Shown here: piece after piece, positions 55,831 to 63,143 of the stretch
Layout of the letters: each line of letters begins with the position of its first letter
Numbering within the stretch: position 1 is the first letter of the stretch
Assembly: GCF_004138485.1 (NCBI RefSeq)
Contig: NZ_ML142848.1
Span: 372,001 to 436,000 of the forward strand
Reading direction: 5' to 3'
DNA from: Peristeroidobacter soli
GTDB taxonomy: Bacteria > Pseudomonadota > Gammaproteobacteria > Steroidobacterales > Steroidobacteraceae
DNA: 64,000 nucleotides
Program-made: the position numbers and the translations under genes
Notes under the pieces: model-generated
Told to the model about the DNA's origin: nothing
Database searches by the model: none
The model's input: only the letters and a program-made list of their open reading frames with translations

Positions 55831-57009
55831 TCATCGCACGGCCTGGACCACGGCGTTGAAGAAGTCGTTGTCGAGCATGCCTCCCTCGGCGAAACGCGGC
55901 TTGGAGCGCGCGCTCAACGTGACGACGATCAACTGGTGGAGCGGATTGATATAGATGTACTGACCGAAGATGCCGCGAGCACTGAACGCCCCGTCGACGA
56001 ACGTGCCATCCGGCGCCGCCACCGGCCACCACATGTAACCATAGTGGACCTGTTTGTCCCCCATCTTTCTGGACAGCGTCGCCTCGGGCACCCAGCCATC
56101 GGGCAGCACCTGACGTCCGCCGGCATGACCCCCGTTGAGGAAGAACAGGCCGAAACGCCCGAAATCGCGCAGGGTCGCATCCAGTCCGGTGCCCGCGATC
56201 TCCAGGCCGCCCGGCGTCTCCAGCCACCATTGCGCCGGCTGCTCCATCGAGAACTTCGACCAGATCTTGTCGCTGAGGTAATCGCACAGCCACTGGCCGG
56301 TGGTGGCGCGCAACAGTGCCCCGACGATGTGAACCTCACCCGTGCTGTATTCCCACCGGTCTCCGGACGGGGCGATGCGCTCGCGGCTGGCGAGATAGCG
56401 AGTGATCGCGCCGGGCTTCTGATCCAGCTGCAACTCCAGCATCGAGCGCCGATGCGAGCGCGCGTCGGTCTGGTCTTCATCCCAGCTCAACCCGGTCGCC
56501 ATCTGCAACAGATGCTTGATCGTGACCTGCGCGTAAGGCGTACCGTCCAGCTCGGGCAGATAGCGCGTCAATAGATCGTCGACGCTGCGAATCGCGCCAT
56601 CGTGGATGGCCGCGCCGACCAGAGTCGTGCTGATCGACTTCGCCACCGACATCGACGGCCAACGCGTCTGCTGATCGATCCCCAGATCGTAATGTTCTCG
56701 CAGCACCTTGCCATCCTTGATGACCAGCAGACCGGCGACCCGATTGCGCGAGACATAGTCGGCGAGATCGAATTGCTTGCCGTACGACTGAATGGTCACA
56801 TCTTCCAGCGTGGTACTCGCACGAGGCAGCGGATACGGATTGGAGCCGCATGCAATGGCTCGTTGCGCAAAGGTCCACTGATGCGTCTTGAACAGATCGA
56901 CCAGATCCGTCGGTAGCAACTTGCCCGCATAGGCATTGCGGACTCGTACCTGGGCCGCACTCCGGACCTCGTTGAAGTGAGTCGCTGCTGCCTGGTCAAC
57001 CGTACGCAT
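55831..57009 (-). CDS. Serine hydrolase, 6-aminohexanoate-dimer hydrolase (NylB)-like
   Basis: A 392-residue beta-lactamase-fold hydrolase without a clear signal peptide. SVAKSIS (SxxK) at about residue 119, YSTGE in the YxN position and GIFGQYIYINP near the C-terminus follow the NylB/EstB pattern. GAGGAATCC precedes ATG 57009. A TATAAA box (57044-57049) and a LysR-type palindrome (57089-57111) lie upstream. It would hydrolyse small amides or esters that enter via the POT carrier encoded by the co-regulated operon. Confidence 0.9.
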   Translation of the reverse strand: MRTVDQAAATHFNEVRSAAQVRVRNAYAGKLLPTDLVDLFKTHQWTFAQRAIACGSNPYPLPRASTTLEDVTIQSYGKQFDLADYVSRNRVAGLLVIKDGKVLREHYDLGIDQQTRWPSMSVAKSISTTLVGAAIHDGAIRSVDDLLTRYLPELDGTPYAQVTIKHLLQMATGLSWDEDQTDARSHRRSMLELQLDQKPGAITRYLASRERIAPSGDRWEYSTGEVHIVGALLRATTGQWLCDYLSDKIWSKFSMEQPAQWWLETPGGLEIAGTGLDATLRDFGRFGLFFLNGGHAGGRQVLPDGWVPEATLSRKMGDKQVHYGYMWWPVAAPDGTFVDGAFSARGIFGQYIYINPLHQLIVVTLSARSKPRFAEGGMLDNDFFNAVVQAVR

Positions 57010-57043
57010 GGATTCCTCGTTACTCGAAAAGCGTCGTTGAATA

Positions 57044-57049
57044 TTTATA
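57044..57049 (-). promoter_or_regulatory. -10 box TATAAA of the NylB-like/esterase operon
   Basis: TATAAA on the minus strand, 35 bases before the start codon. Its upstream edge is 51 bases from the centre of the palindrome at 57089-57111, the same distance as in the POT promoter. No canonical -35 is visible, as expected for an activator-dependent promoter. Confidence 0.5.
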
Positions 57050-57088
57050 TTCCCTGCTCACATCGCGACGGGTGCCTACCGCGCTCTT

Positions 57089-57111
57089 CGCGGTGTATCT
57101 GCTACACCGCG
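57089..57111. promoter_or_regulatory. LysR-type operator, site 1
   Basis: CGCGGTGTA, five bases and TACACCGCG form a perfect palindrome containing the LysR core T-N11-A. It overlaps the end of the racemase-like gene and is centred about 63 bases before the predicted transcription start of the hydrolase operon. Confidence 0.7.
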
Positions 57112-57803
57112 TGTTGCCCCGATTGCGCGCACAGCTCGCGCAGCTTCAACACGGCGCTTTCAGGCGTCGTGAGCACAGGGCGTCCGGTCATCTGTTCGAT
57201 CGGCGCCGCCGCCCGCGCCAGAGAGAATTGCCCCAGGACCAGGCTGTTCGTCACCGGCATCTGCGCGGCTGCTTCTGTTACCAGATAGTCATGCGTATGC
57301 CCGTCGCCTCGCTTCAGAGCGTCGAGCGCACCTTTCACTACACGCGCATCCACTTCCACACTGACGCCGCGTTGCCGAGCCATCGCATCGAGATCTGCGC
57401 GCAATGCCGCTAGCGATGGCGGAAAGCTCACGAGCAGACCGACGCGCCCTCCCAGCGTCACGGCATCCTCGAACGTCGCCTCGTTCGGCCGCACGACCGG
57501 AATCTTCACCGCTCGTTTCACCGCATCGATCGCTGGCCCGAGCGCAGCGCAGGTAACGAGGACAGCTGCAGTAGTGCCGCCCTGGCCCGAACACGACTCG
57601 GCGTAGCGCGCGAGGGCGACGACGCGATCGACAATGGCCGGCGTCATTTCTCCCGCGCGCGTCAGGTCAGCGGACAGCGAGCTGTCCAGCAGATCGAACG
57701 TGATCGCACGCGGCCACAGAGCGGCGAACGCGGCATGAATCGGCTCGATCGACTCCGGAAACGCGTGCAACAGCGCGATGCGCGGGCCATCAATCCGCGG
57801 CAT
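57102..57803 (-). CDS. Asp/Glu-racemase superfamily protein
   Basis: About 233 residues, resembling hydantoin racemase/maleate isomerase-type members of the Asp/Glu racemase fold. The first catalytic cysteine position is kept in VTCAALGPA. The second, normally within a GC(T/G) motif near the C-terminal half, reads LVLGQFSLA, so no second Cys is seen; the activity may differ from racemisation. ATG 57803 overlaps the NTF2-like gene by 14 bases. Last gene of the POT operon. Confidence 0.8.
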   Translation of the reverse strand: MPRIDGPRIALLHAFPESIEPIHAAFAALWPRAITFDLLDSSLSADLTRAGEMTPAIVDRVVALARYAESCSGQGGTTAAVLVTCAALGPAIDAVKRAVKIPVVRPNEATFEDAVTLGGRVGLLVSFPPSLAALRADLDAMARQRGVSVEVDARVVKGALDALKRGDGHTHDYLVTEAAAQMPVTNSLVLGQFSLARAAAPIEQMTGRPVLTTPESAVLKLRELCAQSGQHAV

Positions 57804-58155
57804 GCGTAAAAATCTTTTTTGTAATGAGCCAGCGTTCACCGTCGTGGACCAGCGATAGATAATCGTGATGGTAGAAGCCGAGCATCGGGCAGCGCGCCTT
57901 GACGTACGCCACCTGATTCATGACCTCGATTCCGAGCGCCTCCATCTGAAACTCCTCGCCGCGTTGATGCGGCGATTCCCGGCTGGAGACCGCGTCGAGA
58001 AAGCCTTGCAACGAGTTCTGATAAGGCGCGCCGTGGACATCTCCGATCAACTGCACCTGCGGATGAAACACCGACTTCAACAGCGTCGCATCGCCATAGT
58101 AGAGGCCGTCGAAGTAGCGTCGGAGCAGAGCCTCGATTTCCTCTTGTGCTTGCAC
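57790..58155 (-). CDS. NTF2/SnoaL-like small protein
   Basis: A 121-residue cone-fold protein (EIEALLRRYFDGLYYGD, then YLSLVHDGERWLITKKIF) of the kind often annotated as putative lumazine-binding or DUF4440-like. The start is GTG at 58155 after GAGGAGG. It sits between aminotransferase and racemase-like genes; its role is unknown. Confidence 0.82.
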   Translation of the reverse strand: MQAQEEIEALLRRYFDGLYYGDATLLKSVFHPQVQLIGDVHGAPYQNSLQGFLDAVSSRESPHQRGEEFQMEALGIEVMNQVAYVKARCPMLGFYHHDYLSLVHDGERWLITKKIFTHAAD

Positions 58156-58164
58156 AGGCCCTCC

Positions 58165-59541
58165 TCAGGCCAACGCGAATAGTTTCGCGGTGGCATCCAG
58201 GCTGCGTTTCACTTTATCCGCCAGCTCGTCGATCTCGCTGCGAGAGATGACCAGCGGCGGGCTCAGCACGACCGTCGACTGCCCGAGCGGTCGCATGATC
58301 AGATTGTTTTGAGTGGCGAACTCGCGGCAACGAATGCCGACCTCCTGTTCCGGCGCAAATACGGTGCGCCGGGCCTGATCTTTCACCAGCTGGAAGCCGG
58401 CCAGCAGCCCCACTCCGCGCAACTCGCCGACGATGGGATGCCCAGTCGTCACTTGCTCCATGGCCTTGCGGAAGTACGGCGCGGTGTCATGACGCACCCG
58501 CTCGATAATTTCTTCCTTCTTGATCAGCTCGATGTTGGCGAGCGCCACCGCGCAGGCGGCCGGATGGCCCGAGTAGGTGTAACCGTGATGAACCATGCCG
58601 GCCTTGTCATTGATGACTTCGAAGATGCGCTCGTGAATCGCCGCGGCGGCAATCGGCAGGTAGCCTGAAGACAGGCCTTTCGCCATGGGCATGAAGTCCG
58701 GCTTGATGCCGTACATCTCCGAGCCGAACCAGTGACCGAGACGACCGAAGCCGCAGATCACTTCGTCCGCCACCAGCAGCACGTCGTACTTGCGACAGAT
58801 ACGCTGAATCTCGGGCCAATAGGTCAGCGGCGGATCGATGACTCCGCCCGCGCCTTGCACCGGCTCGCCGATGAAGGCGGCGACATTCTCGGGACCGAGC
58901 TCGAGAATCTTCGTTTCCAACTCGCGAGCGGCCTGGATGCCGAACTCGTCACGGGACAGATCGCCGCCGCGCAGATACCAATGCGGATGTGAAATATGAG
59001 CGAACTCAGGCAGGTTCTTGCCATCCTGGGTATGCATCGCCGGCATGCCGCCGAGACTCGACGCCGCAACCGTGCTGCCGTGGTAACCCCAGGTGCGACC
59101 GATGAACGTACGCTTGTTCGGCTTGCCCATCAGCGCCCAGTACAGACGCGCCAGCCGAATGATGGTGTCGTTGGCTTCGGAGCCGGAGTTGGCGAAGAAG
59201 AAATGTTTCAGGCCCGGCGGTGTCAACTCGGACAGCTGCTGCGCCAGCTCGATCTGCGTCGGTGTCGAGGTCTGGAAGAAGCTGTTGTAGTAAGGCAGCT
59301 CGAGCAACTGGCGCGTCGCCGCGTCAACCAGCTCACGCCGACCGTAGCCAACCGCCACACACCACAGCCCGGCCATGCCGTCCAGGATCTTGTTGCCTTC
59401 GTTGTCCCAAACGTAAACGCCTTCCGCGCGCGTGATCACTCGCGTGCCACGGGCAGCCAGGGTCTTGGAATCGGTGAACGGATGCATGTGATGCGCCCGA
59501 TCCATCGCCTGCCATTCGCCCGTCGATCTTTTCTCAGCCAT
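58165..59541 (-). CDS. Class III (omega) aminotransferase
   Basis: PLP-dependent transfer of a terminal or beta amino group, about 458 residues. The pyridoxal lysine is in MAKGLSSGYLP; VLLVADEVICGFGR precedes it, and FANSGSEANDT holds the phosphate site. The opening HMHPFTD is typical of beta-alanine/omega-amino acid:pyruvate transaminases. ATG 59541 follows GAGGG. In an operon with a peptide transporter it would deaminate an omega-amino acid freed by the hydrolases. Confidence 0.93.
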   Translation of the reverse strand: MAEKRSTGEWQAMDRAHHMHPFTDSKTLAARGTRVITRAEGVYVWDNEGNKILDGMAGLWCVAVGYGRRELVDAATRQLLELPYYNSFFQTSTPTQIELAQQLSELTPPGLKHFFFANSGSEANDTIIRLARLYWALMGKPNKRTFIGRTWGYHGSTVAASSLGGMPAMHTQDGKNLPEFAHISHPHWYLRGGDLSRDEFGIQAARELETKILELGPENVAAFIGEPVQGAGGVIDPPLTYWPEIQRICRKYDVLLVADEVICGFGRLGHWFGSEMYGIKPDFMPMAKGLSSGYLPIAAAAIHERIFEVINDKAGMVHHGYTYSGHPAACAVALANIELIKKEEIIERVRHDTAPYFRKAMEQVTTGHPIVGELRGVGLLAGFQLVKDQARRTVFAPEQEVGIRCREFATQNNLIMRPLGQSTVVLSPPLVISRSEIDELADKVKRSLDATAKLFALA

Positions 59542-59578
59542 CGTTCCAACCCTCAACGACAAATTTGATTTGTGACCA

Positions 59579-60982
59579 TCACGCCGTCACGCGCAACACT
59601 CGCAGCAACGGCCCGCGCAATATCGGGATCAACACGGCGCCGCAGCCCACGATGACCCCGTGCATCGACCAGAACTGAGTGGTCGACAATGTTTCGTAGA
59701 AGCGGCCCAGCCAGCCGCTGAACAGGCCGCCGAGAAACATCGCGAGATAGGTGGCGCCAACCATCATCGCGTTCACCGCCACCGGCGCGGCTCGCGATAT
59801 GAAGGTGAGAGCGATCGGCCAGGTGTACAGATAGCCGATGGCGCAAACGAAATGAAATGCCAGCGGCCAGACGATCGAGATCCTGCCGCCGCCCGACAAC
59901 GTCGCGCCGACGCCGAGCAATGCACAGCCCATCGCGAAGGCGGCGCAGCCGGCTGCGATCTTGGTGAGATCCTTCGGCTCGGCGCCCCGCCTCGCTTGAC
60001 GACGCCAGTACCAGATCACCGCCGGTGCCAGCGCCAGCACCGCCATGGTGTCGAACGATTGGAACCAGGTCACCGGAACATTGAAGCCGAACAGCGTCCG
60101 GTCGACGTGATCGCGCAACCAGAGCGGATAGGTATTCCAGACCTGGGTCTGGCCGATCCAGTACAAGGCCACGACGCCGATGACACCGGCCAGCGCAAGG
60201 ATGGCCGCCCCGTCGCCGGGCTGAAGCTGAACGCGGGCCGATGCATCCGACGTAACCCGGTCGGGCGGCAGGTGGCCGCGCCCACTCATATATATGGCGA
60301 TGCCGACCAGCATCCCGACGCCGGCGACCCCGAAGCCGTAGTGCCAGCCGTACAGCTCGCCCAGCGTCCCGCACACCAGAGGTGCGACGAACGCGCCGAC
60401 ATTGATCGCCAGGCAATACATCGAGAACGCCGAGTCGCGACGGCTGTCCGACTTTTCGTAGAGATTGCCCACCTGCGCGGCGAGATTTCCCTTGAGCAGG
60501 CCCGAGCCGAGAATCAGCGCCGCCAGCGCCATCAGAAATGCGGACTCGAAGATCATCAGGAAATGACCGATGGCCATCAGCAACGCGCCGGCAATGACCG
60601 CCCGCGTCCGGCCGGTGAGCCGATCGCCGATCAAACCGCCGAGGATCGGGAAGAAATACACCAGCGCGATGTAGAGCCCGAAGATCTGCGACGCCAACGC
60701 CTGCGTCGACAGCGGTCCGAGCACCGACTCGAGCAGTGAACGAAACGCGGCGAAGCCGGCGATGTTTTCGACGTTCCCCGCCTGCAGCAACTGCCCCGTC
60801 ATGTACAGGACCAGGAGTGCCTGCATTCCGTAGAAGGAGAATCGCTCCCAACCCTCAGCGAAAACGATGTACGCGAGGCCGCGCGGATGGCCGAAGAACG
60901 TCCGTTGCAGAGGCGGGCTTTGATAATTGCCCACCGCTGCAATCGCAGCGTTCATCGGCTCAACTCTGCTGGCGCCTGCCAT
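59579..60982 (-). CDS. POT/PTR2-family proton-dependent oligopeptide transporter
   Basis: Major-facilitator protein of about 467 residues with some twelve hydrophobic segments. The POT signatures EGWERFSFYGM (ExxERF) near residue 45 and FSMYCLAINVG are intact. Start ATG 60982; ATG 60955 is possible. It leads an operon with aminotransferase, NTF2-like and racemase-like genes, and its promoter has the LysR-type palindrome. Uptake of di- or tripeptides or peptide-like amides is the expected function, as for the MlrD transporter of microcystin degraders. Confidence 0.93.
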   Translation of the reverse strand: MAGASRVEPMNAAIAAVGNYQSPPLQRTFFGHPRGLAYIVFAEGWERFSFYGMQALLVLYMTGQLLQAGNVENIAGFAAFRSLLESVLGPLSTQALASQIFGLYIALVYFFPILGGLIGDRLTGRTRAVIAGALLMAIGHFLMIFESAFLMALAALILGSGLLKGNLAAQVGNLYEKSDSRRDSAFSMYCLAINVGAFVAPLVCGTLGELYGWHYGFGVAGVGMLVGIAIYMSGRGHLPPDRVTSDASARVQLQPGDGAAILALAGVIGVVALYWIGQTQVWNTYPLWLRDHVDRTLFGFNVPVTWFQSFDTMAVLALAPAVIWYWRRQARRGAEPKDLTKIAAGCAAFAMGCALLGVGATLSGGGRISIVWPLAFHFVCAIGYLYTWPIALTFISRAAPVAVNAMMVGATYLAMFLGGLFSGWLGRFYETLSTTQFWSMHGVIVGCGAVLIPILRGPLLRVLRVTA

Positions 60983-61014
60983 CGGTGCTGCTCGCGTGTC
61001 GCATTCGATGGTTT

Positions 61015-61020
61015 TTTATA
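61015..61020 (-). promoter_or_regulatory. -10 box TATAAA of the POT operon
   Basis: TATAAA on the minus strand, 33 bases before the POT start. Its upstream edge is 51 bases from the centre of the palindrome at 61061-61081. No good -35 hexamer is present. Confidence 0.5.
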
Positions 61021-61060
61021 CTAGCGAGGTCCCGCCCCACGGTTGCATAGGGCGGTAGCG

Positions 61061-61081
61061 CCGGTGTACGTGGTACACCGG
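61061..61081. promoter_or_regulatory. LysR-type operator, site 2
   Basis: CCGGTGTAC, GTG and GTACACCGG form a perfect palindrome with the T-N11-A core. It lies between the POT start and the 3' end of the LysR gene, centred about 63 bases before the predicted POT transcription start. Confidence 0.72.
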
Positions 61082-61094
61082 GCGGTGACTCCGA

Positions 61095-62096
61095 TCAGCC
61101 CGCGTCGGGGACCTTGAGCTCCGGATGATCCTTGGCGATGGTAGTCGTCAACCAGTCGCGGAAGCTGCGAATGGGCAGCGCGTCCCACCGCTCCGAGCGA
61201 GCGACGAACTGAAGTATCCCCATGGCGGGCGGCTCAAAGCTGTCGAGCCCCGCGCCGATATCCACCAGCTGGCGCTGCTTCAGCTCTTCGGCTACCACCA
61301 GATAATTGATCAGCGCGACACCGCGTCCATGACGTGCCGCCTCGAGCGCGAGCTGAGCCTGCCACAGCCGTGGACCGGACAACTCCTCGTCGGGGTGCAC
61401 GCCATGGCTGGCCAGCCAGTTGCGCCAACGGATCAGATTGTCTTCATGGAGCAGTTGGTGGCCCAGAATGTCCTTGGGTTCGCGAATCCTGGCATTCCGC
61501 GCCAGATACTCACGACTCGCCACCGCGATCACCGGCGCCCGCGCGATCTCGACGCTACGACACTCGGCTGGAATCTCGTAGGCACCGGCATACATGGCCA
61601 CGATGCGCAGATCGACGTCGGCGTGGTGGGTCAGGAAGTCCGGACTGCGGTCCATGGGCCGCACTTCGATATCGAAACCGGGATGGGCCAGCTCGAAATC
61701 CCCCAGCCTTCCGGAGATCCAATGCAAGGCAAAGGCCGGCATGCAATGAATGTGCAGCCGCCGGCTGTCGCCCCGCTTCATCAGGTCGATAGTGGCGTTG
61801 GAAATGGAATCGATCGCCGCGCTGATCTGCTTGTGATAACGCACCCCATCCTCGGTCAGGACCGTGCCATTGGCGGTGCGGGCGATCAGCTTGGTGCCCG
61901 TCCACTCCTCGATGGTGCGCAGGTGGCGGCTGATCACCCCGTGATCGCGACACAAGTATTGAGCCGCCCGCCTCACCCCGCCGAGCCGGGCAATGGCGTC
62001 GAATGCGCGCAAGGCGTCGAATGGCGGCAGCCCCTTCCGCGACGGCAGCGCGGGCGCTGGCGGATCGATCCGGCGTCGGTCTTCAGCAGACATCAT
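61095..62096 (-). CDS. LysR-family transcriptional regulator (GcvA-like)
   Basis: About 333 residues. The winged HTH is at residues 25-85 (FDAIARLGGVRRAAQYLCRD, then HLRTIEEWTGTKLIARTANG). The LysR substrate-binding domain follows (LHIHCMPAFALHWISGRLGDF; VDLRIVAMY; GRGVALINYLVV). Tandem ATG codons at 62096/62093 follow AGAG. The gene is upstream of and co-directional with the POT operon. It is the natural candidate to bind the two T-N11-A palindromes; a poorer copy of the left arm (62245-62252) lies upstream of its own start. Confidence 0.93.
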   Translation of the reverse strand: MMSAEDRRRIDPPAPALPSRKGLPPFDALRAFDAIARLGGVRRAAQYLCRDHGVISRHLRTIEEWTGTKLIARTANGTVLTEDGVRYHKQISAAIDSISNATIDLMKRGDSRRLHIHCMPAFALHWISGRLGDFELAHPGFDIEVRPMDRSPDFLTHHADVDLRIVAMYAGAYEIPAECRSVEIARAPVIAVASREYLARNARIREPKDILGHQLLHEDNLIRWRNWLASHGVHPDEELSGPRLWQAQLALEAARHGRGVALINYLVVAEELKQRQLVDIGAGLDSFEPPAMGILQFVARSERWDALPIRSFRDWLTTTIAKDHPELKVPDAG

Positions 62097-62182
62097 GATC
62101 TCTGGCTCGCAGTAGCGTGCTTGGATCCAGCAACCGCTGCCTGTGAGCGGCCGCACCTTGGAACGAGTATGCCTACAGCAAG

Positions 62183-62263
62183 GCCCCCGGCCAATCCATC
62201 CTTACAGAATGGTCCGGGGGCGGCGCTGCATACGATGGTGGCGGCGGTGTACGAGTGGCACCA
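62183..62263. promoter_or_regulatory. Region upstream of LysR: inverted repeat and degenerate operator half
   Basis: GCCCCCGG (62183-62190) and CCGGGGGC (62214-62221) can pair and may end the lipoprotein transcript. Further on, CGGTGTAC (62245-62252) is an exact left arm of the LysR palindrome, followed by a poorly matching right half TGGCACCA. It could be an autoregulatory site of LysR. Confidence 0.35.
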
Positions 62264-62276
62264 CAGCCTGGAGGGG

Positions 62277-62591
62277 CTACGAACCGGGAGAAGTGCAGGT
62301 GCCGATCGCCTGGCCGAAGCGGGTCGGGAACGAGCTCTCGATGGAGGCTTCGTCACTGTGCCCGTTGCGCAAATCCGTCGCCACTTTGCGATCCTGCTCG
62401 CTGAGACTCGACCAGACACAATCGCAGACGGCGGCCTCGTTCGAGAGATGATCGGAACGCAGAGTGAATTCGGGCAGCGGGTGCGCGCTACAAACGATCG
62501 TCGCAGAGGTGGTTTCAGAAGTGGGAGGTGCGGCTCTCGGGGTACTGCAGCCGGTGCCTGCGAGAGCCAGAATCAGCAGGGAATATTTCAT
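62277..62591 (-). CDS. Small cysteine-rich lipoprotein
   Basis: A 104-residue exported protein. The signal peptide ends in the lipobox LAGTGC (Cys 15). The mature part has four more cysteines (34, 56, 58 and 99), with CDC in one pair, so two disulfides are possible. GGAG lies seven bases before ATG 62591. It follows the double-glycine peptide gene on the same strand, 48 bases later, behind a strong hairpin. I do not recognise the family; immunity protein, chaperone or envelope sensor are all possible. Confidence 0.65.
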   Translation of the reverse strand: MKYSLLILALAGTGCSTPRAAPPTSETTSATIVCSAHPLPEFTLRSDHLSNEAAVCDCVWSSLSEQDRKVATDLRNGHSDEASIESSFPTRFGQAIGTCTSPGS

Positions 62592-62605
62592 GGCTTGGCT
62601 CCGAA

Positions 62606-62629
62606 GTGGAGGCCCTTGCGGGCCTCCAC
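62606..62629 (-). promoter_or_regulatory. Strong RNA hairpin between peptide and lipoprotein genes
   Basis: GTGGAGGCCC, GCAA loop and GGGCCTCCAC (minus strand) give a perfect 10-base stem closed by a GNRA-type tetraloop. No U-run follows. Placed right after the peptide stop, it probably stabilises the peptide mRNA and lets only part of the transcripts continue into the lipoprotein gene. Confidence 0.65.
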
Positions 62630-62639
62630 CAGCGTGCGC

Positions 62640-62903
62640 TTACACGCGGACGAAATGATCCCAGTAGCTGTACTCGGTCTGGGTGCGCGTGCGCTTCCAG
62701 CCTTCATAGGTCTGACGGGTCAGATAACCGTCGTGGAACGTCTGGCCGACATAGGAGCTGAACATCTGGGTGTAGCCGCTCCACGAGCCGGTGCTCACGA
62801 AGGAGCTGCGCAGGTGCCAGTCGGCGCCGCCGGACAGTTCGGTCATCGACTTGCGATCCAGCGCCTGGGAGAGGTTGAGATCAGCGAGGTTCAACGTGGT
62901 CAT
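62640..62903 (-). CDS. Double-glycine-leader peptide precursor (putative secreted peptide/bacteriocin)
   Basis: An 87-residue peptide with a leader of the form NLSQALDRKSMTELSGG, ending at Gly 25-Gly 26, as in peptides cut by C39-type peptidase/ABC exporters. The predicted mature part is 61 residues, has no cysteine and is very aromatic (14 Trp, Tyr or Phe). A GGAG ribosome site lies eight bases before ATG 62903. A near-consensus sigma-54 promoter precedes it. No exporter or modifying enzyme is in the window. Function as bacteriocin, signal or adhesin cannot be chosen from sequence. Confidence 0.65.
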   Translation of the reverse strand: MTTLNLADLNLSQALDRKSMTELSGGADWHLRSSFVSTGSWSGYTQMFSSYVGQTFHDGYLTRQTYEGWKRTRTQTEYSYWDHFVRV

Positions 62904-62970
62904 GTCAGTATCTCCGAGTGGTTGAGGTTGCTATCGAAGCGCCGTTACGTTTGCGCTTGATCGAGGAATA

Positions 62971-62985
62971 GCAGGCGCCGTGCCA
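62971..62985 (-). promoter_or_regulatory. Sigma-54 (-24/-12) promoter of the peptide operon
   Basis: Minus strand TGGCACGGCGCCTGC fits TGGCACG-N4-TTGC with the invariant GG and GC ten bases apart; only one base of the -12 element (CTGC for TTGC) differs. The start of transcription would be near 62960, giving a leader of about 57 bases before the peptide ATG. Confidence 0.8.
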
Positions 62986-63034
62986 GCCGTGCCAACAGGC
63001 CGAAACTTTCTGGTAAGTGACTGACGGCAGATGA

Positions 63035-63047
63035 GAAATAGTTGATG
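63035..63047 (-). promoter_or_regulatory. Possible IHF site
   Basis: CATCAACTATTTC on the minus strand matches WATCAANNNNTTR except at its two end positions. It lies between the activator repeat and the sigma-54 promoter, where a DNA bend would be useful. Confidence 0.3.
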
Positions 63048-63090
63048 GATCAAAAATCGGCGCCACTGCTTGCCGGTTCGAGGACCTGAG

Positions 63091-63113
63091 TTCGTTGGAG
63101 CAAAGCCAACGAA
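63091..63113. promoter_or_regulatory. Upstream activator inverted repeat
   Basis: TTCGTTGG, seven bases and CCAACGAA form a perfect inverted repeat centred about 140 bases upstream of the predicted sigma-54 start site, the usual place for an enhancer bound by a sigma-54 activator such as the one encoded next to it. Confidence 0.65.
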
Positions 63114-63143
63114 AATTCAGTGTCGTGTTGGATCGAAACCGAC

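Noticed and set aside
34929-57009. Antibiotic-resistance island because of several beta-lactamase-like genes
   Set aside because: The SxxK proteins are large and NylB/EstB- or DD-peptidase-like, lack the KTG box of true beta-lactamases, and lie with uptake and catabolic genes, so resistance is not the simplest reading.
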